DNA of 64,000 nucleotides from Tragulus kanchil (GCA_022376925.1 JAIOJX010000030.1:174525298-174589297); one strand, 5' to 3'. Counted from the first letter of the stretch, positions 1-11,925 are shown. The notes: generated from the letters alone by a model not told the origin. Numbers and translations: made by a program.

Positions 1-1335
1 TTACAAGAAAGGAAAACTAAAGATAAATGTCTCTTGACAATATATTGCAAAAATCCTGAACAAAATATTGTCAAACTGAATCAAACTACATATAAAAACA
101 ATTATATGCCATGGCCAAGTCATGGCATTTACCCCGGGGATTCAGGACTGGCTCAAGGTTTTTTTTTTTTTTTTAAATCAATCAGTGTAACCACTGCATT
201 ACGAAACTAAAGAAGAAAATTTATTTAATCACATCTGTATAGAGAAAGCATTTGACATAATTCAACATCCATTTATTATAAAAACTCTCAGCAAAGTATA
301 AACAGAGGGGAACTTCCTCAACTTGATGAGGAACATTTATAAAAACTGGATACTTAACATCATAATTAACAGTGAGAAAATGAACACTTTGTTCCTAAGA
401 TCAGGAGCAACACAAGTACATACTGACAATCTGATTTAATATAATACTAGAAGATGTGGATAGTGAAGTAAGACAATAAAAGGAAATGAAAGAAAAGGAA
501 AAAATACAAGTACCTGTTTTCACAGATGAGAGATGACATTATTGTCTATGTAGAAAACCCCAAAGACTCAACCAAAATAGAAACCCAGACAAACCCGTAT
601 TTCTTAACAAAGCTCAATGCAGTCTCACATAATCCAGCAATCATGTTTCTGGATAGTTACTAAACTGATTTTAAAACTTACTTACGTCCATACAAAACAT
701 GCAATGTAAATGTTTTTAGTAGTTTTGTTCGTAATTACTGGAAGCAACTAAAATGTCCCTTAATAGGTGAATAAACAAACTGTAGTATATCTATACAATG
801 GAATATGATTCAGTAATCTAAAGCAACAATTGACTAAGACATAGTAGAATGACTCCTAGATGCATATTGCTAAATGAAAGACACCTATCTGAAATAGCTG
901 TATCTTCTGTTATTCCAATCATATGATATTCTGAACAGGGCAGACCTACAGAGACATTATAAGATCAGTGGTTTCTGATAAAGAAGAAGGGGAGGAACAT
1001 TAGAATGGTGATGCCTAGGAAACTTTTTTAGAGCAGTGAAACTATTCTTCATGATTCCATAATTGTAGATATAAGATAATACACATTTTTCAAAACTCAT
1101 GAACCTTCACAACACAAAGAATGAATGCAATGTATACAGATTTTGATGAAATTATGCAGGAGATCACAGGAAATTTCAGTATGGAATGTAAAATGTGACA
1201 AAACAACCTAACTGTATTATATTTGTATGAAACAACCCTACTAAAGGTGAGCAAGGGGTAAGCTAATGACCTAAGTACCTTTGGAAAAAAGCAAGTCCAT
1301 AAAATTAAAGACAAAGGAAACCATGGATGTATAAC
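1..1335 (+). mobile_element. Old L1 (L1M type), RT region to 3' UTR
   Basis: 1-720 resembles the reverse-transcriptase half of L1 ORF2 on the forward strand; for example, 250-330 corresponds to the segment just after the FADD-box region, with the A-rich 'agaaagcatttgacataatt' wording. 740-1335 resembles the C-terminus and an old L1 3' UTR. Frames are broken throughout, so this is a dead, diverged copy. It continues beyond the window's left edge. 841-1335 is repeated at 1921-2415 by duplication 1. Confidence 0.75.
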
Positions 1336-1561
1336 CACTATACTGTAGCTGGTGAAGTTGTTTCTCAGGGGGACATGGGTTCAAATGATGCTACTACCAG
1401 ACATGCAAAATGAAATTGAATAATTAAGCAAATAGATGCCCAACAATGAGAGTCACATTTTTCCTGGCCAGGATATGAGTTTATAGATTAGCAAAGGAGG
1501 ATAGAATGATCTGTATTTTCATGGGCTATTGTTGGAGATATCCATGTGAGTTGAATTTAAC

Positions 1562-1564
<3 letters not shown>

Positions 1565-1596
<32 letters not shown>
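1565..1596 (+). repeat. (AC)16 microsatellite, copy 1
   Basis: Uninterrupted AC tract of 32 bp between the L1 relic and the BovB fragment. The duplicate tract at 2645-2686 has 21 units. Confidence 0.97.
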
Positions 1597-1598
<2 letters not shown>

Positions 1599-1600
1599 AT

Positions 1601-1820
1601 TCACTTGGACAGCAAGGACATCAAACCAGTTGATGGTAAAAGGAATCAACCCTGAATATTCACTGGAAGGACGGATGCTAATGTTGAAGCTCCAATACCT
1701 GATGTGAACAGAATGAATCATTGAAAAAGACCCTGATGCTGGGAAAGAATGAAGGCAGAAGGAGAAGAGGGTGGCAGAGGATGAGACGATTGGATGGCAT
1801 CACTGATTTAATGGACATGA
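1601..1820 (+). mobile_element. BovB (RTE) 3' fragment, cut by seam
   Basis: Matches the 3' end of the ruminant BovB LINE: the segment reading GGAAGGACGGATGCTAATGT, then ACCCTGATGCTGGGAAAGAA, then the GATGAGACGATTGGATGGCA box. It stops at ATGGACATGA where the duplication seam begins. The full 3' end is in the second copy. Confidence 0.88.
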
Positions 1821-1920
1821 TTCAGTAATCTAAAGCAACAATTGACTAAGACAAAATTTAAGGAATCTGTAGTATATCTATACAATGGAATATGATTCAG
1901 TAAAAAAAATTGACTAAGAC

Positions 1921-2415
1921 ATAGTAGAATGACTCCTAGATGCATATTGCTAAATGAAAGACACCTATCTGAAATAGCTGTATCTTCTGTTATTCCAATC
2001 ATATGATATTCTGAACAGGGCAGACCTACAGAGACATTATAAGATCAGTGGTTTCTGATAAAGAAGAAGGGGAGGAACATTAGAATGGTGATGCCTAGGA
2101 AACTTTTTTAGAGCAGTGAAACTATTCTTCATGATTCCATAATTGTAGATATAAGATAATACACATTTTTCAAAACTCATGAACCTTCACAACACAAAGA
2201 ATGAATGCAATGTATACAGATTTTGATGAAATTATGCAGGAGATCACAGGAAATTTCAGTATGGAATGTAAAATGTGACAAAACAACCTAACTGTATTAT
2301 ATTTGTATGAAACAACCCTACTAAAGGTGAGCAAGGGGTAAGCTAATGACCTAAGTACCTTTGGAAAAAAGCAAGTCCATAAAATTAAAGACAAAGGAAA
2401 CCATGGATGTATAAC
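1921..2415 (+). mobile_element. Second copy of old L1 3' end
   Basis: Identical to 841-1335; produced by direct duplication 1 and not an independent insertion. Confidence 0.75.
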
Positions 2416-2641
2416 CACTATACTGTAGCTGGTGAAGTTGTTTCTCAGGGGGACATGGGTTCAAATGATGCTACTACCAGACATGCAAAATGAAATTGAA
2501 TAATTAAGCAAATAGATGCCCAACAATGAGAGTCACATTTTTCCTGGCCAGGATATGAGTTTATAGATTAGCAAAGGAGGATAGAATGATCTGTATTTTC
2601 ATGGGCTATTGTTGGAGATATCCATGTGAGTTGAATTTAAC

Positions 2642-2644
<3 letters not shown>

Positions 2645-2686
<42 letters not shown>
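2645..2686 (+). repeat. (AC)21 microsatellite, copy 2
   Basis: Same locus as 1565-1596 but 10 bp longer. This is the only length difference in about 980 bp of otherwise identical sequence. Confidence 0.97.
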
Positions 2687-2688
<2 letters not shown>

Positions 2689-2690
2689 AT

Positions 2691-3005
2691 TCACTTGGAC
2701 AGCAAGGACATCAAACCAGTTGATGGTAAAAGGAATCAACCCTGAATATTCACTGGAAGGACGGATGCTAATGTTGAAGCTCCAATACCTGATGTGAACA
2801 GAATGAATCATTGAAAAAGACCCTGATGCTGGGAAAGAATGAAGGCAGAAGGAGAAGAGGGTGGCAGAGGATGAGACGATTGGATGGCATCACTGATTTA
2901 ATGGACATGAACTTGGGCAAACTCTGGGAAATGGTGAGGAACAGGAAGGGCTGTCTGCAGTTCATAAGGTCTCAAAGAGTCAGACACAACTTAGTGACTG
3001 AATAA
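2691..3005 (+). mobile_element. BovB (RTE) LINE 3' end
   Basis: Complete BovB 3' terminus on the forward strand, ending in the family hallmark AGAGTCAGACACAACTTAGTG ACTGAATAACA (2969-3005), the same terminus that Bov-tA/Bov-A SINEs share. It is 5'-truncated; a reading frame of about 64 codons is a remnant of the RTE ORF C-terminus and not a gene. It is followed by TA and TG simple repeats (3009-3053). Diagnostic of ruminant DNA. Confidence 0.92.
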
Positions 3006-3008
3006 CAA

Positions 3009-3053
3009 AATATATATATATATATATTGTGTATACACTGTGTGTGTGTGTGT
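3009..3053 (+). repeat. (TA)n then (TG)n simple repeat
   Basis: Short AT and TG dinucleotide tracts directly after the BovB tail, probably grown from its tail sequence. Confidence 0.9.
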
Positions 3054-3099
3054 ATTAGTGTATACCTATTTATTTCCTCACTTTGTCAGCTGAGAGGGC

Positions 3100-4370
3100 T
3101 TAGAAACAACGACCCTTACAGCAATGACAATAACCACCGGCCAATTCTTTCTGGTCCAGTAAAAGGAATTGAGTGTCCTTGGATAAATGGCCACTTCTAT
3201 AACTTAAATGGGAAATATACCAGATAGAAATACTGGGGCAAAAAACCATAAAAATGAGGGTATGTCAAAGGGACACAAGAGCCAACCATAAAGAGTTCTC
3301 AATGACCAAAACTGGAGCAATGTGAAGAACAAAATAGGGTAATACTAGATTATAACCCAAAGTATAAAATCAATATCCACAGGTCCTTACTGATAAAAAT
3401 AAATTGTGGAATAAATTAACAGGGAGGAAGAAAACATTCTCCAAGGAAGAAGAATTTCATGTAATTTTTGTAAACACTCCACCCCCAAGGTGTTATCTCC
3501 TTAAGTGAATAACGACTTTCTTCCAAAGTGAAAAGTATGGAAAGAGAATAAAAAGAGTCACTTACAGTTGAGAAATCCAACAAGCACTAGCTCACCCAGA
3601 TGATCAAGGCCAACATCATCAATGATGAGCCATGTCGATAATATGCCCCCTTGACATGATATGATGTAATCTCCTTCTTCAAAACATGTAGGGCTTCCCT
3701 GGTGGTCCAGTGGATAAGAACACCACTTTGCAGTGCAAGGGGTGCCGGTTCGATCCCTGGCCTGGGAAGATCCCATGTGCCGTGGAGTGGCTGGACTGAT
3801 GTGTCCAACTACCGAGCCAGAGCTCTGGAGCGCATGTGCCCAGAGCCGGTGCTCTGCAGCAACAGAGGCCGCTGTGATGGGAGGCGCACATGAGCCAAAG
3901 ACAAAGATGGATGAAAATAGATAAATGAAAGACCAATAGAAGTGCCCCCCACACCAAAAAAAACATGTAACTTCAGTCTAATCGTGAGGAAAACATCCTG
4001 AAAATCCCTCTAGAGAACACTTGACACAATACCTGACCAGTAGTCCTCAAACTGCCAAGCTCATCATAAATAAGATGAGAAACCATCACTACCAAGAAGA
4101 GCCTAAAGATTAAATATAATGCAGTATTCTGAATGAAATTCTAGAACAGAAAAAGGATAACAGGTAAAAACTAAGGAAATCTGAATAACGCAGGGGTTTT
4201 ATTAAATAATAGTGTATCAACAATAGGTCATTTATTTTTATAACAATGTAATACAAGATGGTAATAATATAGACAACTGGGTGCACCATACATGGAAATA
4301 TTATCTTCACACTTTGTCTATAAACCTAAAGCCATCTCAAAAAAATAAACTTTATTTTTAAAAATAAACT
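3100..4370 (+). mobile_element. Old L1 (L1M/L1ME-type) 3' UTR, split by a SINE
   Basis: Text such as 'aatcgtgaggaaaacatcctg', 'tgaccagtagtcctcaaact' and 'aacagaaaaaggataacagg' follows the order of the old L1M/ME 3' UTR, ending in an A/T-rich tail near 4345-4370. A young SINE (3691-3959) interrupts it, with target-site duplication. 3590 onward is repeated at 4826 by duplication 2. Confidence 0.65.
3691..3959 (+). mobile_element. tRNA-Glu-derived SINE, young subfamily, intact
   Basis: The head GGGCTTCCCTGGTGGTCCAG with box B GGTTCGATCCC marks a tRNA-Glu-derived (CHR-type) SINE. The body carries the GGCTGGACTGATGTGTCCAA and AGAGCCGGTGCTCTGCAGC blocks shared by the other unusual SINEs in this window. 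A perfect 10-bp target-site duplication AAAACATGTA lies at 3681-3690 and 3960-3969. Its A-tail is short. Not a functional tRNA gene: no acceptor-stem 3' half and no Pol III T-run directly after the tRNA part. Confidence 0.93.
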
Positions 4371-4925
4371 AATTATAAATTGTACTATTTGAAGAAGGAC
4401 AGTAAAACAAACATTTAAATGAGGGGGGGAAAAAAACTCTATTAGAATAAAGACACAGGATCTTTGGGTAAAGAAAATGAACTGATGACTGGTGACAGAC
4501 TCGTCTTCCTCTAAAATACAGTCAAATGAACAAAAAATAGTATCATCCTTCAGAAACATCCCTAATAACAAACAATCAAGAGGGAAGGGGGAAAATATGG
4601 GGAAGAGGGAATTTAATGTCATAAAAGTAAATTGGCATCTAAGAGAAGATGTATAAAATCCAGTAGAGTTAAGAAGGCAGCACCAGTACCTGTCCTGTCA
4701 CCCCTGAGATACCAAAATATGATTGAAAATATTACTGCTAACTTTTACTAGTACCTTGGGAAGCTAACTACGTGGGTTTCTTTATCTTTTGCCTACTTTG
4801 TCTGAGTAGTGGTAGAAATGGATACGCTCACCCAGATGATCAAGGCCAACATCATCAATGATGAGCCATGTCGATAATATGCCCCTTGACATGATATGAT
4901 GTAATCTCCTTCTTCAAAACATGTA

Positions 4926-5193
4926 GGGCTTCCTGGTGGTCCAGTGGATAAGAACACCACTTTGCAGTGCAAGGGGTGCCGGTTCGATCCCTGGCCTGGG
5001 AAGATCCCATGTGCCGTGGAGTGGCTGGACTGATGTGTCCAACTACCGAGCCAGAGCTCTGGAGCGCATGTGCCCAGAGCCGGTGCTCTGCAGCAACAGA
5101 GGCCGCTGTGATGGGAGGCGCACATGAGCCAAAGACAAAGATGGATGAAAATAGATAAATGAAAGACCAATAGAAGTGCCCCCCACACCAAAA
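4926..5193 (+). mobile_element. Second copy of the 3691 SINE
   Basis: Same element including its TSD (4916-4925, 5194-5203), copied by duplication 2. One C is missing from the head. Confidence 0.93.
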
Positions 5194-6099
5194 AAAACAT
5201 GTAACTTCAGTCTAATCGTGAGGAAAACATCCTGAAAATCCCTCTAGAGAACACTTGACACAATACCTGACCAGTAGTCCTCAAACTGCCAAGCTCATCA
5301 TAAATAAGATGAGAAACCATCACTACCAAGAAGAGCCTAAAGATTAAATATAATGCAGTATTCTGAATGAAATTCTAGAACAGAAAAAGGATAACAGGTA
5401 AAAACTAAGGAAATCTGAATAACGCAGGGGTTTTATTAAATAATAGTGTATCAACAATAGGTCATTTATTTTTATAACAATGTAATACAAGATGGTAATA
5501 ATATAGACAACTGGGTGCACCATACATGGAAATATTATCTTCACACTTTGTCTATAAACCTAAAGCCATCTCAAAAAAATAAACTTTATTTTTAAAAATA
5601 AACTAATTATAAATTGTACTATTTGAAGAAGGACAGTAAAACAAACATTTAAATGAGGGGGGGAAAAAAACTCTATTAGAATAAAGACACAGGATCTTTG
5701 GGTAAAGAAAATGAACTGATGACTGGTGACAGACTCGTCTTCCTCTAAAATACAGTCAAATGAACAAAAAATAGTATCATCCTTCAGAAACATCCCTAAT
5801 AACAAACAATCAAGAGGGAAGGGGGAAAATATGGGGAAGAGGGAATTTAATGTCATAAAAGTAAATTGGCATCTAAGAGAAGATGTATAAAATCCAGTAG
5901 AGTTAAGAAGGCAGCACCAGTACCTGTCCTGTCACCCCTGAGATACCAAAATATGATTGAAAATATTACTGCTAACTTTTACTAGTACCTTGGGAAGCTA
6001 ACTACGTGGGTTTCTTTATCTTTTGCCTACTTTGTCTGAGTAGTGGTAGAAATGGATACTGGAGCTGATAGACTCTGAAAAAAAAAGGAAAACCAGGCT

Positions 6100-6262
6100 T
6101 TTAAAATTTTTTTACCTCGAAGATAATTGCTTTACAATGCTGCGTTGGTTTCAGCCCATACAACATTGCAAAGCAGTCATAACTATATATAATATATAAA
6201 CTATGTATAATATATAAACATATTCACCCTCTGGAGCCTCCCCTCACATCCCCACCAGAAAC
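6100..6262 (-). mobile_element. L1 3' UTR tail, antisense
   Basis: Antisense form of the artiodactyl L1 3' end: 'ttgctttacaatgctgcgtt' followed by the 'tattcaccctctggagcctc' block. It is 5'-truncated to about 160 bp, with a TA-rich stretch inside (6184-6222). Repeated at 7213-7375. Confidence 0.75.
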
Positions 6263-6983
6263 TTCAATTCCTAACTGGAGAAATGATCTGACAGTTGACT
6301 CCCTTCACCATGGGTCATGCTTCTGAAGAGATGTGACAATTTCTACATTTTATACTGGAGCCCCAACTGAGAGAACCTCTATCACACCACACACCAGCCC
6401 CTCCATTACCACCCCTTCAGATACAGAACAGGAGTTAAAACATAACAAAGGTAGTAGAAAATGGCCATAGATCCACAGGATTGAAAGGCAAACAGATTAA
6501 CAATACTATGCAAGAGATAAAAGAAGGCAAGAAAGATACAAAAAGACAAAAAAAAACAAAGCTGAACATATCAGCAGAAAAAAATCTGTCCCCTAAAAAT
6601 GAATGAAAAAGGTTAAAAAGTTGTATGTGTATGTGCACACATGCATATATACATATGCAACTACAGGTATAGGTATGTGAAGAAATAAAATGGAACCCAA
6701 CCAACAAAAGAATACAACCAAAGGCAGAGACCATTATCGCAGGTGCTTTACTGCATGGAACTTGATATGATAAGACTGACAACTCAATAAAAACAATTCT
6801 TCCAATAAGATACACTAGAACAGAATGGGAAGAAAATGCAGACTAAAGAAACCAATTGAAGACAAAAGGCATCATCATGATAGGACCAATAAATAGAAAT
6901 AAAAAAAGGGTTATAAAAGATAACTGAAAAGGTTTTATTTTAACTAACAGGACTTAGTGAAAACATCGAACACATGTAAATAT
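6263..6983. other. Unique A-rich DNA, nothing recognised
   Basis: A-rich forward strand with a 126-codon antisense open frame (6435-6815) that is low-complexity and hydrophobic, with no homology I recognise. I regard it as chance. Repeated at 7376-8101 with its frame. Confidence 0.6.
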
Positions 6984-7212
6984 TTTTTTGAAATGGAAGC
7001 TAAAAAAAACTAGAGTTAAGAAGGCAGCACCAGTACCTGTCCTGTCACCCCTGAGATACCAAAATATGATTGAAAATATTACTGCTAACTTTTACTAGTA
7101 CCTTGGGAAGCTAACTACGTGGGTTTCTTTATCTTTTGCCTACTTTGTCTGAGTAGTGGTAGAAATGGATACTGGAGCTGATAGACTCTGAAAAAAAAAG
7201 GAAAACCAGGCT

Positions 7213-7375
7213 TTTAAAATTTTTTTACCTCGAAGATAATTGCTTTACAATGCTGCGTTGGTTTCAGCCCATACAACATTGCAAAGCAGTCATAACTATA
7301 TATAATATATAAACTATGTATAATATATAAACATATTCACCCTCTGGAGCCTCCCCTCACATCCCCACCAGAAAC
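7213..7375 (-). mobile_element. Second copy of antisense L1 tail
   Basis: Duplicate of 6100-6262 at offset 1113 (duplication 3). Confidence 0.75.
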
Positions 7376-7728
7376 TTCAATTCCTAACTGGAGAAATGAT
7401 CTGACAGTTGACTCCCTTCACCATGGGTCATGCTTCTGAAGAGATGTGACAATTTCTACATTTTATACTGGAGCCCCAACTGAGAGAACCTCTATCACAC
7501 CACACACCAGCCCCTCCATTACCACCCCTTCAGATACAGAACAGGAGTTAAAACATAACAAAGGTAGTAGAAAATGGCCATAGATCCACAGGATTGAAAG
7601 GCAAACAGATTAACAATACTATGCAAGAGATAAAAGAAGGCAAGAAAGATACAAAAAGACAAAAAAAAACAAAGCTGAACATATCAGCAGAAAAAAATCT
7701 GTCCCCTAAAAATGAATGAAAAAGGTTA

Positions 7729-10022
7729 AAAAGTTGTATGTGTATGTGCACACATGCATATATACATATGCAACTACAGGTATAGGTATGTGAAGAAATA
7801 AAATGGAACCCAACCAACAAAAGAATACAACCAAAGGCAGAGACCATTATCGCAGGTGCTTTACTGCATGGAACTTGATATGATAAGACTGACAACTCAA
7901 TAAAAACAATTCTTCCAATAAGATACACTAGAACAGAATGGGAAGAAAATGCAGACTAAAGAAACCAATTGAAGACAAAAGGCATCATCATGATAGGACC
8001 AATAAATAGAAATAAAAAAAGGGTTATAAAAGATAACTGAAAAGGTTTTATTTTAACTAACAGGAAAGACTTAGTGAAAAACATCGAACACATGTAAATA
8101 TAAAAGAAGAAAAAGCAAAAACCAAAAGAGAAAAGCAATCGGAGAAAAGCGAACAGATGAAGACAAGAATGCAACTTCATTACTGTTGTTGCTGACATGC
8201 ATTAATCAAGACATACAACTCAGAAGTATCATACAAGAAAGGAATGTCTTCCTGAAATAAGGATGACAAAAACCTGACTCTTTGCAATAAAAGAACACAG
8301 TCCATCACACAGGGATTTGACAGAAGATATTCAACACTGAATTTTCTCTTAGATGAACATATATTCCAAAGAGAAAATAAATTCAATTCTTACTATCCAA
8401 GAAAAAAATCAAGAATGGACTGGGAGAAAAAGTCAGTCTAACTTCACAATTTTCCACAAGCAACAAGAAAACAGTAGAAGTGGTGTTTTTATAAAAGAAT
8501 TTTAACATTCTATCCTTGGAAAATGTAAAAACTATGTGCAAAAAAATGAAGTTTGGGGAGGGAAGATTGAAAGGTGTCCTCATTTCTTCTCAGGCTACAA
8601 CATATAAAAGGGAATTTTGCCATTAATTTCCACCATTTAGTATTTTCCCTAAGTTCTTGGTCTTAAAAGGATCTTTTAGGAATACATGAATCGTCGGTTT
8701 ACCAAGTGCCAAGGTCTGGATCAGAATACAATTGCATATCTACTACACATTGAGGGCTATCTCTGCCCTTTCCCACCATTTCTTCCCACCATATTTGAAT
8801 TAAAGTGTTTGCTTCCAGAACATCTCTGGATATACTGTCAAGGAAATTAAATTGATATCATATAAATACAAAGTCCACCATTTTAAAGTTGTATGTGTAG
8901 TGAAACATATGCAACTACAGGTATAGGTATGTGAAGAAATAATGGAACCCAACCAACAAAAGAATACAACCAAAGGCAGAGACCATTATCGCAGGTGCTT
9001 TACTGCATGGAACTTGATATGATAAGACTGACAACTCAATAAAAACAATTCTTCCAATAAGATACACTAGAACAGAATGGGAAGAAAATGCAGACTAAAG
9101 AAACCAATTGAAGACAAAAGGCATCATCATGATAGGACCAATAAATAGAAATAAAAAAAGGGTTATAAAAGATAACTGAAAAGGTTTTATTTTAACTAAC
9201 AGGAAAGACTTAGTGAAAAACATCGAACACATGTAAATATAAAAGAAGAAAAAGCAAAAACCAAAAGAGAAAAGCAATCGGAGAAAAGCGAACAGATGAA
9301 GACAAGAATGCAACTTCATTACTGTTGTTGCTGACATGCATTAATCAAGACATACAACTCAGAAGTATCATACAAGAAAGGAATGTCTTCCTGAAATAAG
9401 GATGACAAAAACCTGACTCTTTGCAATAAAAGAACACAGTCCATCACACAGGGATTTGACAGAAGATATTCAACACTGAATTTTCTCTTAGATGAACATA
9501 TATTCCAAAGAGAAAATAAATTCAATTCTTACTATCCAAGAAAAAAATCAAGAATGGACTGGGAGAAAAAGTCAGTCTAACTTCACAATTTTCCACAAGC
9601 AACAAGAAAACAGTAGAAGTGGTGTTTTTATAAAAGAATTTTAACATTCTATCCTTGGAAAATGTAAAAACTATGTGCAAAAAAATGAAGTTTGGGGAGG
9701 GAAGATTGAAAGGTGTCCTCATTTCTTCTCAGGCTACAACATATAAAAGGGAATTTTGCCATTAATTTCCACCATTTAGTATTTTCCCTAAGTTCTTGGT
9801 CTTAAAAGGATCTTTTAGGAATACATGAATCGTCGGTTTACCAAGTGCCAAGGTCTGGATCAGAATACAATTGCATATCTACTACACATTGAGGGCTATC
9901 TCTGCCCTTTCCCACCATTTCTTCCCACCATATTTGAATTAAAGTGTTTGCTTCCAGAACATGCATATGAAACTGGATATACTGTCAAGGAAATTAAATT
10001 GATATCATATAAATACAAAGTC
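7729..10022 (+). repeat. Direct duplication 4 (about 1.14 kb)
   Basis: 7729-8875 recurs at about 8885-10022. The offset shifts from 1155 to 1139 and finally 1147 through three indel clusters, all within about 90 bp of the unit ends: a 14-bp deletion near 8896, a 2-bp deletion near 8940, and an 8-bp insertion near 9963. The interior is identical. It overlaps duplication 3, so the segment around 6761 also occurs at 7874 and 9009. Error concentrated at unit ends suggests raw-read ends. Confidence 0.92.
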
Positions 10023-10059
10023 ACTTATTAGCACTGCTCTGATTTATTACTCTAGAAGA
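8102..10059. other. Unique DNA, nothing recognised
   Basis: No repeat or gene recognised in the underlying unique stretch of about 1.1 kb, shown twice by duplication 4. Short antisense frames of 66-80 codons recur in both copies only because the DNA is duplicated. Confidence 0.55.
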
Positions 10060-10235
10060 GGAGTCAGCAAACTTGAAAAGGCCAGAACGTGAGCACTTTG
10101 GTCTTGACAGTCCCAGCAAATCCGCTCTGTTACTGCAGTGTAAAAACAGCCACAGACATGAAGTAAATGAACACGTATGAGAGTTGTGTTACAACCGAAC
10201 TTCATATATAAACACAGGAAGCAGGCAGATTATTC
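10060..10235 (+). mobile_element. hAT-Charlie-type MITE relic
   Basis: GAGTCAGCAAACTTG, then 'aaggccagaacgtgagcac', then AAACAGCCACAGACATGAAGT and the TGTGTTACAACCGAACTTCA block follow the order of the common mammalian hAT MITE that begins CAGGGGTCGGCAAAC. The left terminal repeat is partly preserved; the right end is lost. Old and not mobile. Confidence 0.7.
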
Positions 10236-11139
10236 GCAGCCCAGGGTGAATCTGGGGAAGTCCTGGTGGGAAATCATGGTGGGAACTGGTGAATCTTGCT
10301 CCAGACCTCAACTTTGGGCATATCATGCCAGAAAATAAAAAGAAAAACTTTAAAATATTAAAAAAAAAAAAAGCATTCTAACCTTTTGTCTACATTTCGT
10401 GATAGATCGTCATTGTTGAAGTGTGTGTACATTGTTCTCTCTCAGGAGTTACCTGGCTGCCGTCAGAAGAAGAAAAGCTCCTCTTTATGGTTGAGCAGGT
10501 CTTTCTGCCATTGCCAAGGTCTGGTTAATGTCTAACACAGAGGCACAAGACACATTATTGGGAAGAAGGGGGTCAACTGACTGGGAAAATATTTTGTGTT
10601 TAAATTTGCTGACTTTGCCTTAAATTTTCAATTTTTCTTTCAATTTCTACTATCCTAAACCAGAGAATACTTAAAATTAACATATTTCTGTCTTTTTATA
10701 TGTACTGTTTTAGATAATAATGTATTAAGTTTTCTGTCCTATTTTTTTACACAACATTGTATTATAAATAACTCTTATACAGTTGAAACCTTCATAAACA
10801 TTATGATCATAAATAAATGTAAAAAGCCCTATCATGTAGTTATTTTAAGATTTACTTATTCAATTCCTATACTTGGTTATTTCCCATTCCACTTTATCCC
10901 TATAACATAGGGCTTAAATTACTGTATTTTTACTTAAGTCTTTTCACACACCTCTTAGTCTGTAGAATAGACCCACAGAACTAGAAGTAAAGCTTTGAAC
11001 ATTTTTGGCAATATACATCTCTAAATCTCTTTAAATTTTTATCTATAGTATTATATATAAGAGGTTCCTATATAAATTTGAAATTACACATGCCTACCTG
11101 GCAATTAAGAACAATTATTCCCTTAAAAAAACTTCTTGA
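10236..11139. other. AT-rich DNA, possible old L1 traces
   Basis: Includes an A-run at 10360-10372. 10740-11040 weakly resembles an antisense old L1 ('attataaataactcttatac', 'aactagaagtaaagctttga'). I cannot place it firmly. Confidence 0.4.
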
Positions 11140-11493
11140 TTACAAATTAATCTTGACTCCATCCAATATAAGCTGACAATCATGTGGTTTAACCGTTGTT
11201 CTACAGCAAGACGTAAAACATTTATTTGCTTCAGGTTTGGGGCTACAGAAGTAAGCACCACAGCAAAATCTCAGAGCAGCGAAATTAATCATCATGGACA
11301 TTTCAGTGTCAGTGAACATAAATCGAAAGGCAGGTCCTCTTTTTCCCTGAGTGATATGAAACCAGCATAAACACGGAGAGAGAAATCTGATGCTTGTCAG
11401 TGGCTGATATGTATTTTTGACTCCAACTATAAATAAGTAGTAGAAAGTTGCACATGAATACCTTCTGTCTTGTGATTGATTTTTTTCCCCCAA
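11140..11493 (-). other. Open frame, 117 codons, judged non-coding
   Basis: Cysteine-containing antisense frame with no domain I recognise. Its duplicate (12399-12683, antisense) is broken by a single-base homopolymer change and reads in a different frame. That would be unlikely for a real exon and fits chance. No splice or start context supports it. Confidence 0.6.
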
Positions 11494-11739
11494 GTATTTC
11501 TCAGAGAAAAACTGGACCTGAAACTTTCCCCCAATATCCTTGTGTAAAAATGTCTAAAGATAAAATAATCTAAATACCAGTATAAATTGCCCAAGAATTC
11601 AGGAATACATTCAACTTCAAATGATCATAACGGATTTAACTGCTTAGCAACACAGTCTCGAACCAGATGTACAGGAGATCAAAGTATACAATTTTTTGAG
11701 TAGGTGCAAAGACTAGAAATCGTACAGAAACTTCCTCCC

Positions 11740-11925
11740 AGACTTAGAGTAGAATCCCAGCTCTGCTAGCTATAGCTGTGTGATTTCGGACAAGTGACCT
11801 ATTCAAATCCGTTTACTTCAATGCAAAGTGGGGGAAATGATACCTATCTCATAGGTTGTAACTAAGGGTAAGTAAGATAACGTACACTAAAGTGATGACT
11901 AGAAAATAAATCTCAATCTATGATT
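11740..11925 (+). mobile_element. MIR SINE
   Basis: The mammalian MIR core in order: AATCCCAGCTCTGCTAGCTA, GCTGTGTGATTTCGGACAAGT, then the 'tgggggaaatgatacctatc' block and CATAGGTTGTAACTAAGGGT. Diverged, as expected for an element older than the placental radiation. Repeated at 12830-13014. Confidence 0.88.

Larger units (their letters stand above)
781..2910 (+). repeat. Direct duplication 1 (about 1.08 kb)
   Basis: Positions 841-1820 recur at 1921-2910. The offset is 1080, rising to 1090 after the AC microsatellite, which is 5 units longer in the second copy. No base difference was seen outside the microsatellite. The seam at 1821-1867 is scrambled: 1819-1850 repeats 809-840, then 1868 onward restarts at 785, with a short A-run replacing bases found in the first copy. 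The first copy ends inside a BovB 3' end that only the second copy completes. Probably an untrimmed assembly overlap. Confidence 0.95.
3590..6059 (+). repeat. Direct duplication 2 (about 1.235 kb, blunt)
   Basis: 3590-4825 is followed immediately by its copy 4826-6059. The offset is 1236 falling to 1234, because two homopolymer bases are missing from copy 2 (a C in a 5-C run near 3650 and a C in the SINE head near 3697). No spacer lies at the seam. The unit holds an L1M 3' UTR with a young SINE inserted, so the insertion and its target-site duplication appear twice at identical positions. That excludes two independent insertions. Confidence 0.95.
5898..8101 (+). repeat. Direct duplication 3 (about 1.115 kb)
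   Basis: 5898-6983 recurs at 7011-8101. The offset is 1113 rising to 1118, the extra bases being AAA/A indels in the last 60 bp. A 27-bp A/T-rich seam (6984-7010) has no clear source. The first copy overlaps the end of duplication 2, so the sequence beginning AGTTAAGAAGGCAGCACC is present three times (4667, 5901, 7014). Confidence 0.93.

Noticed and set aside
11140..11493. Cysteine-containing 117-codon antisense frame as a small gene
   Set aside because: No known domain, and its near-identical duplicate reads in a different frame after one homopolymer change.
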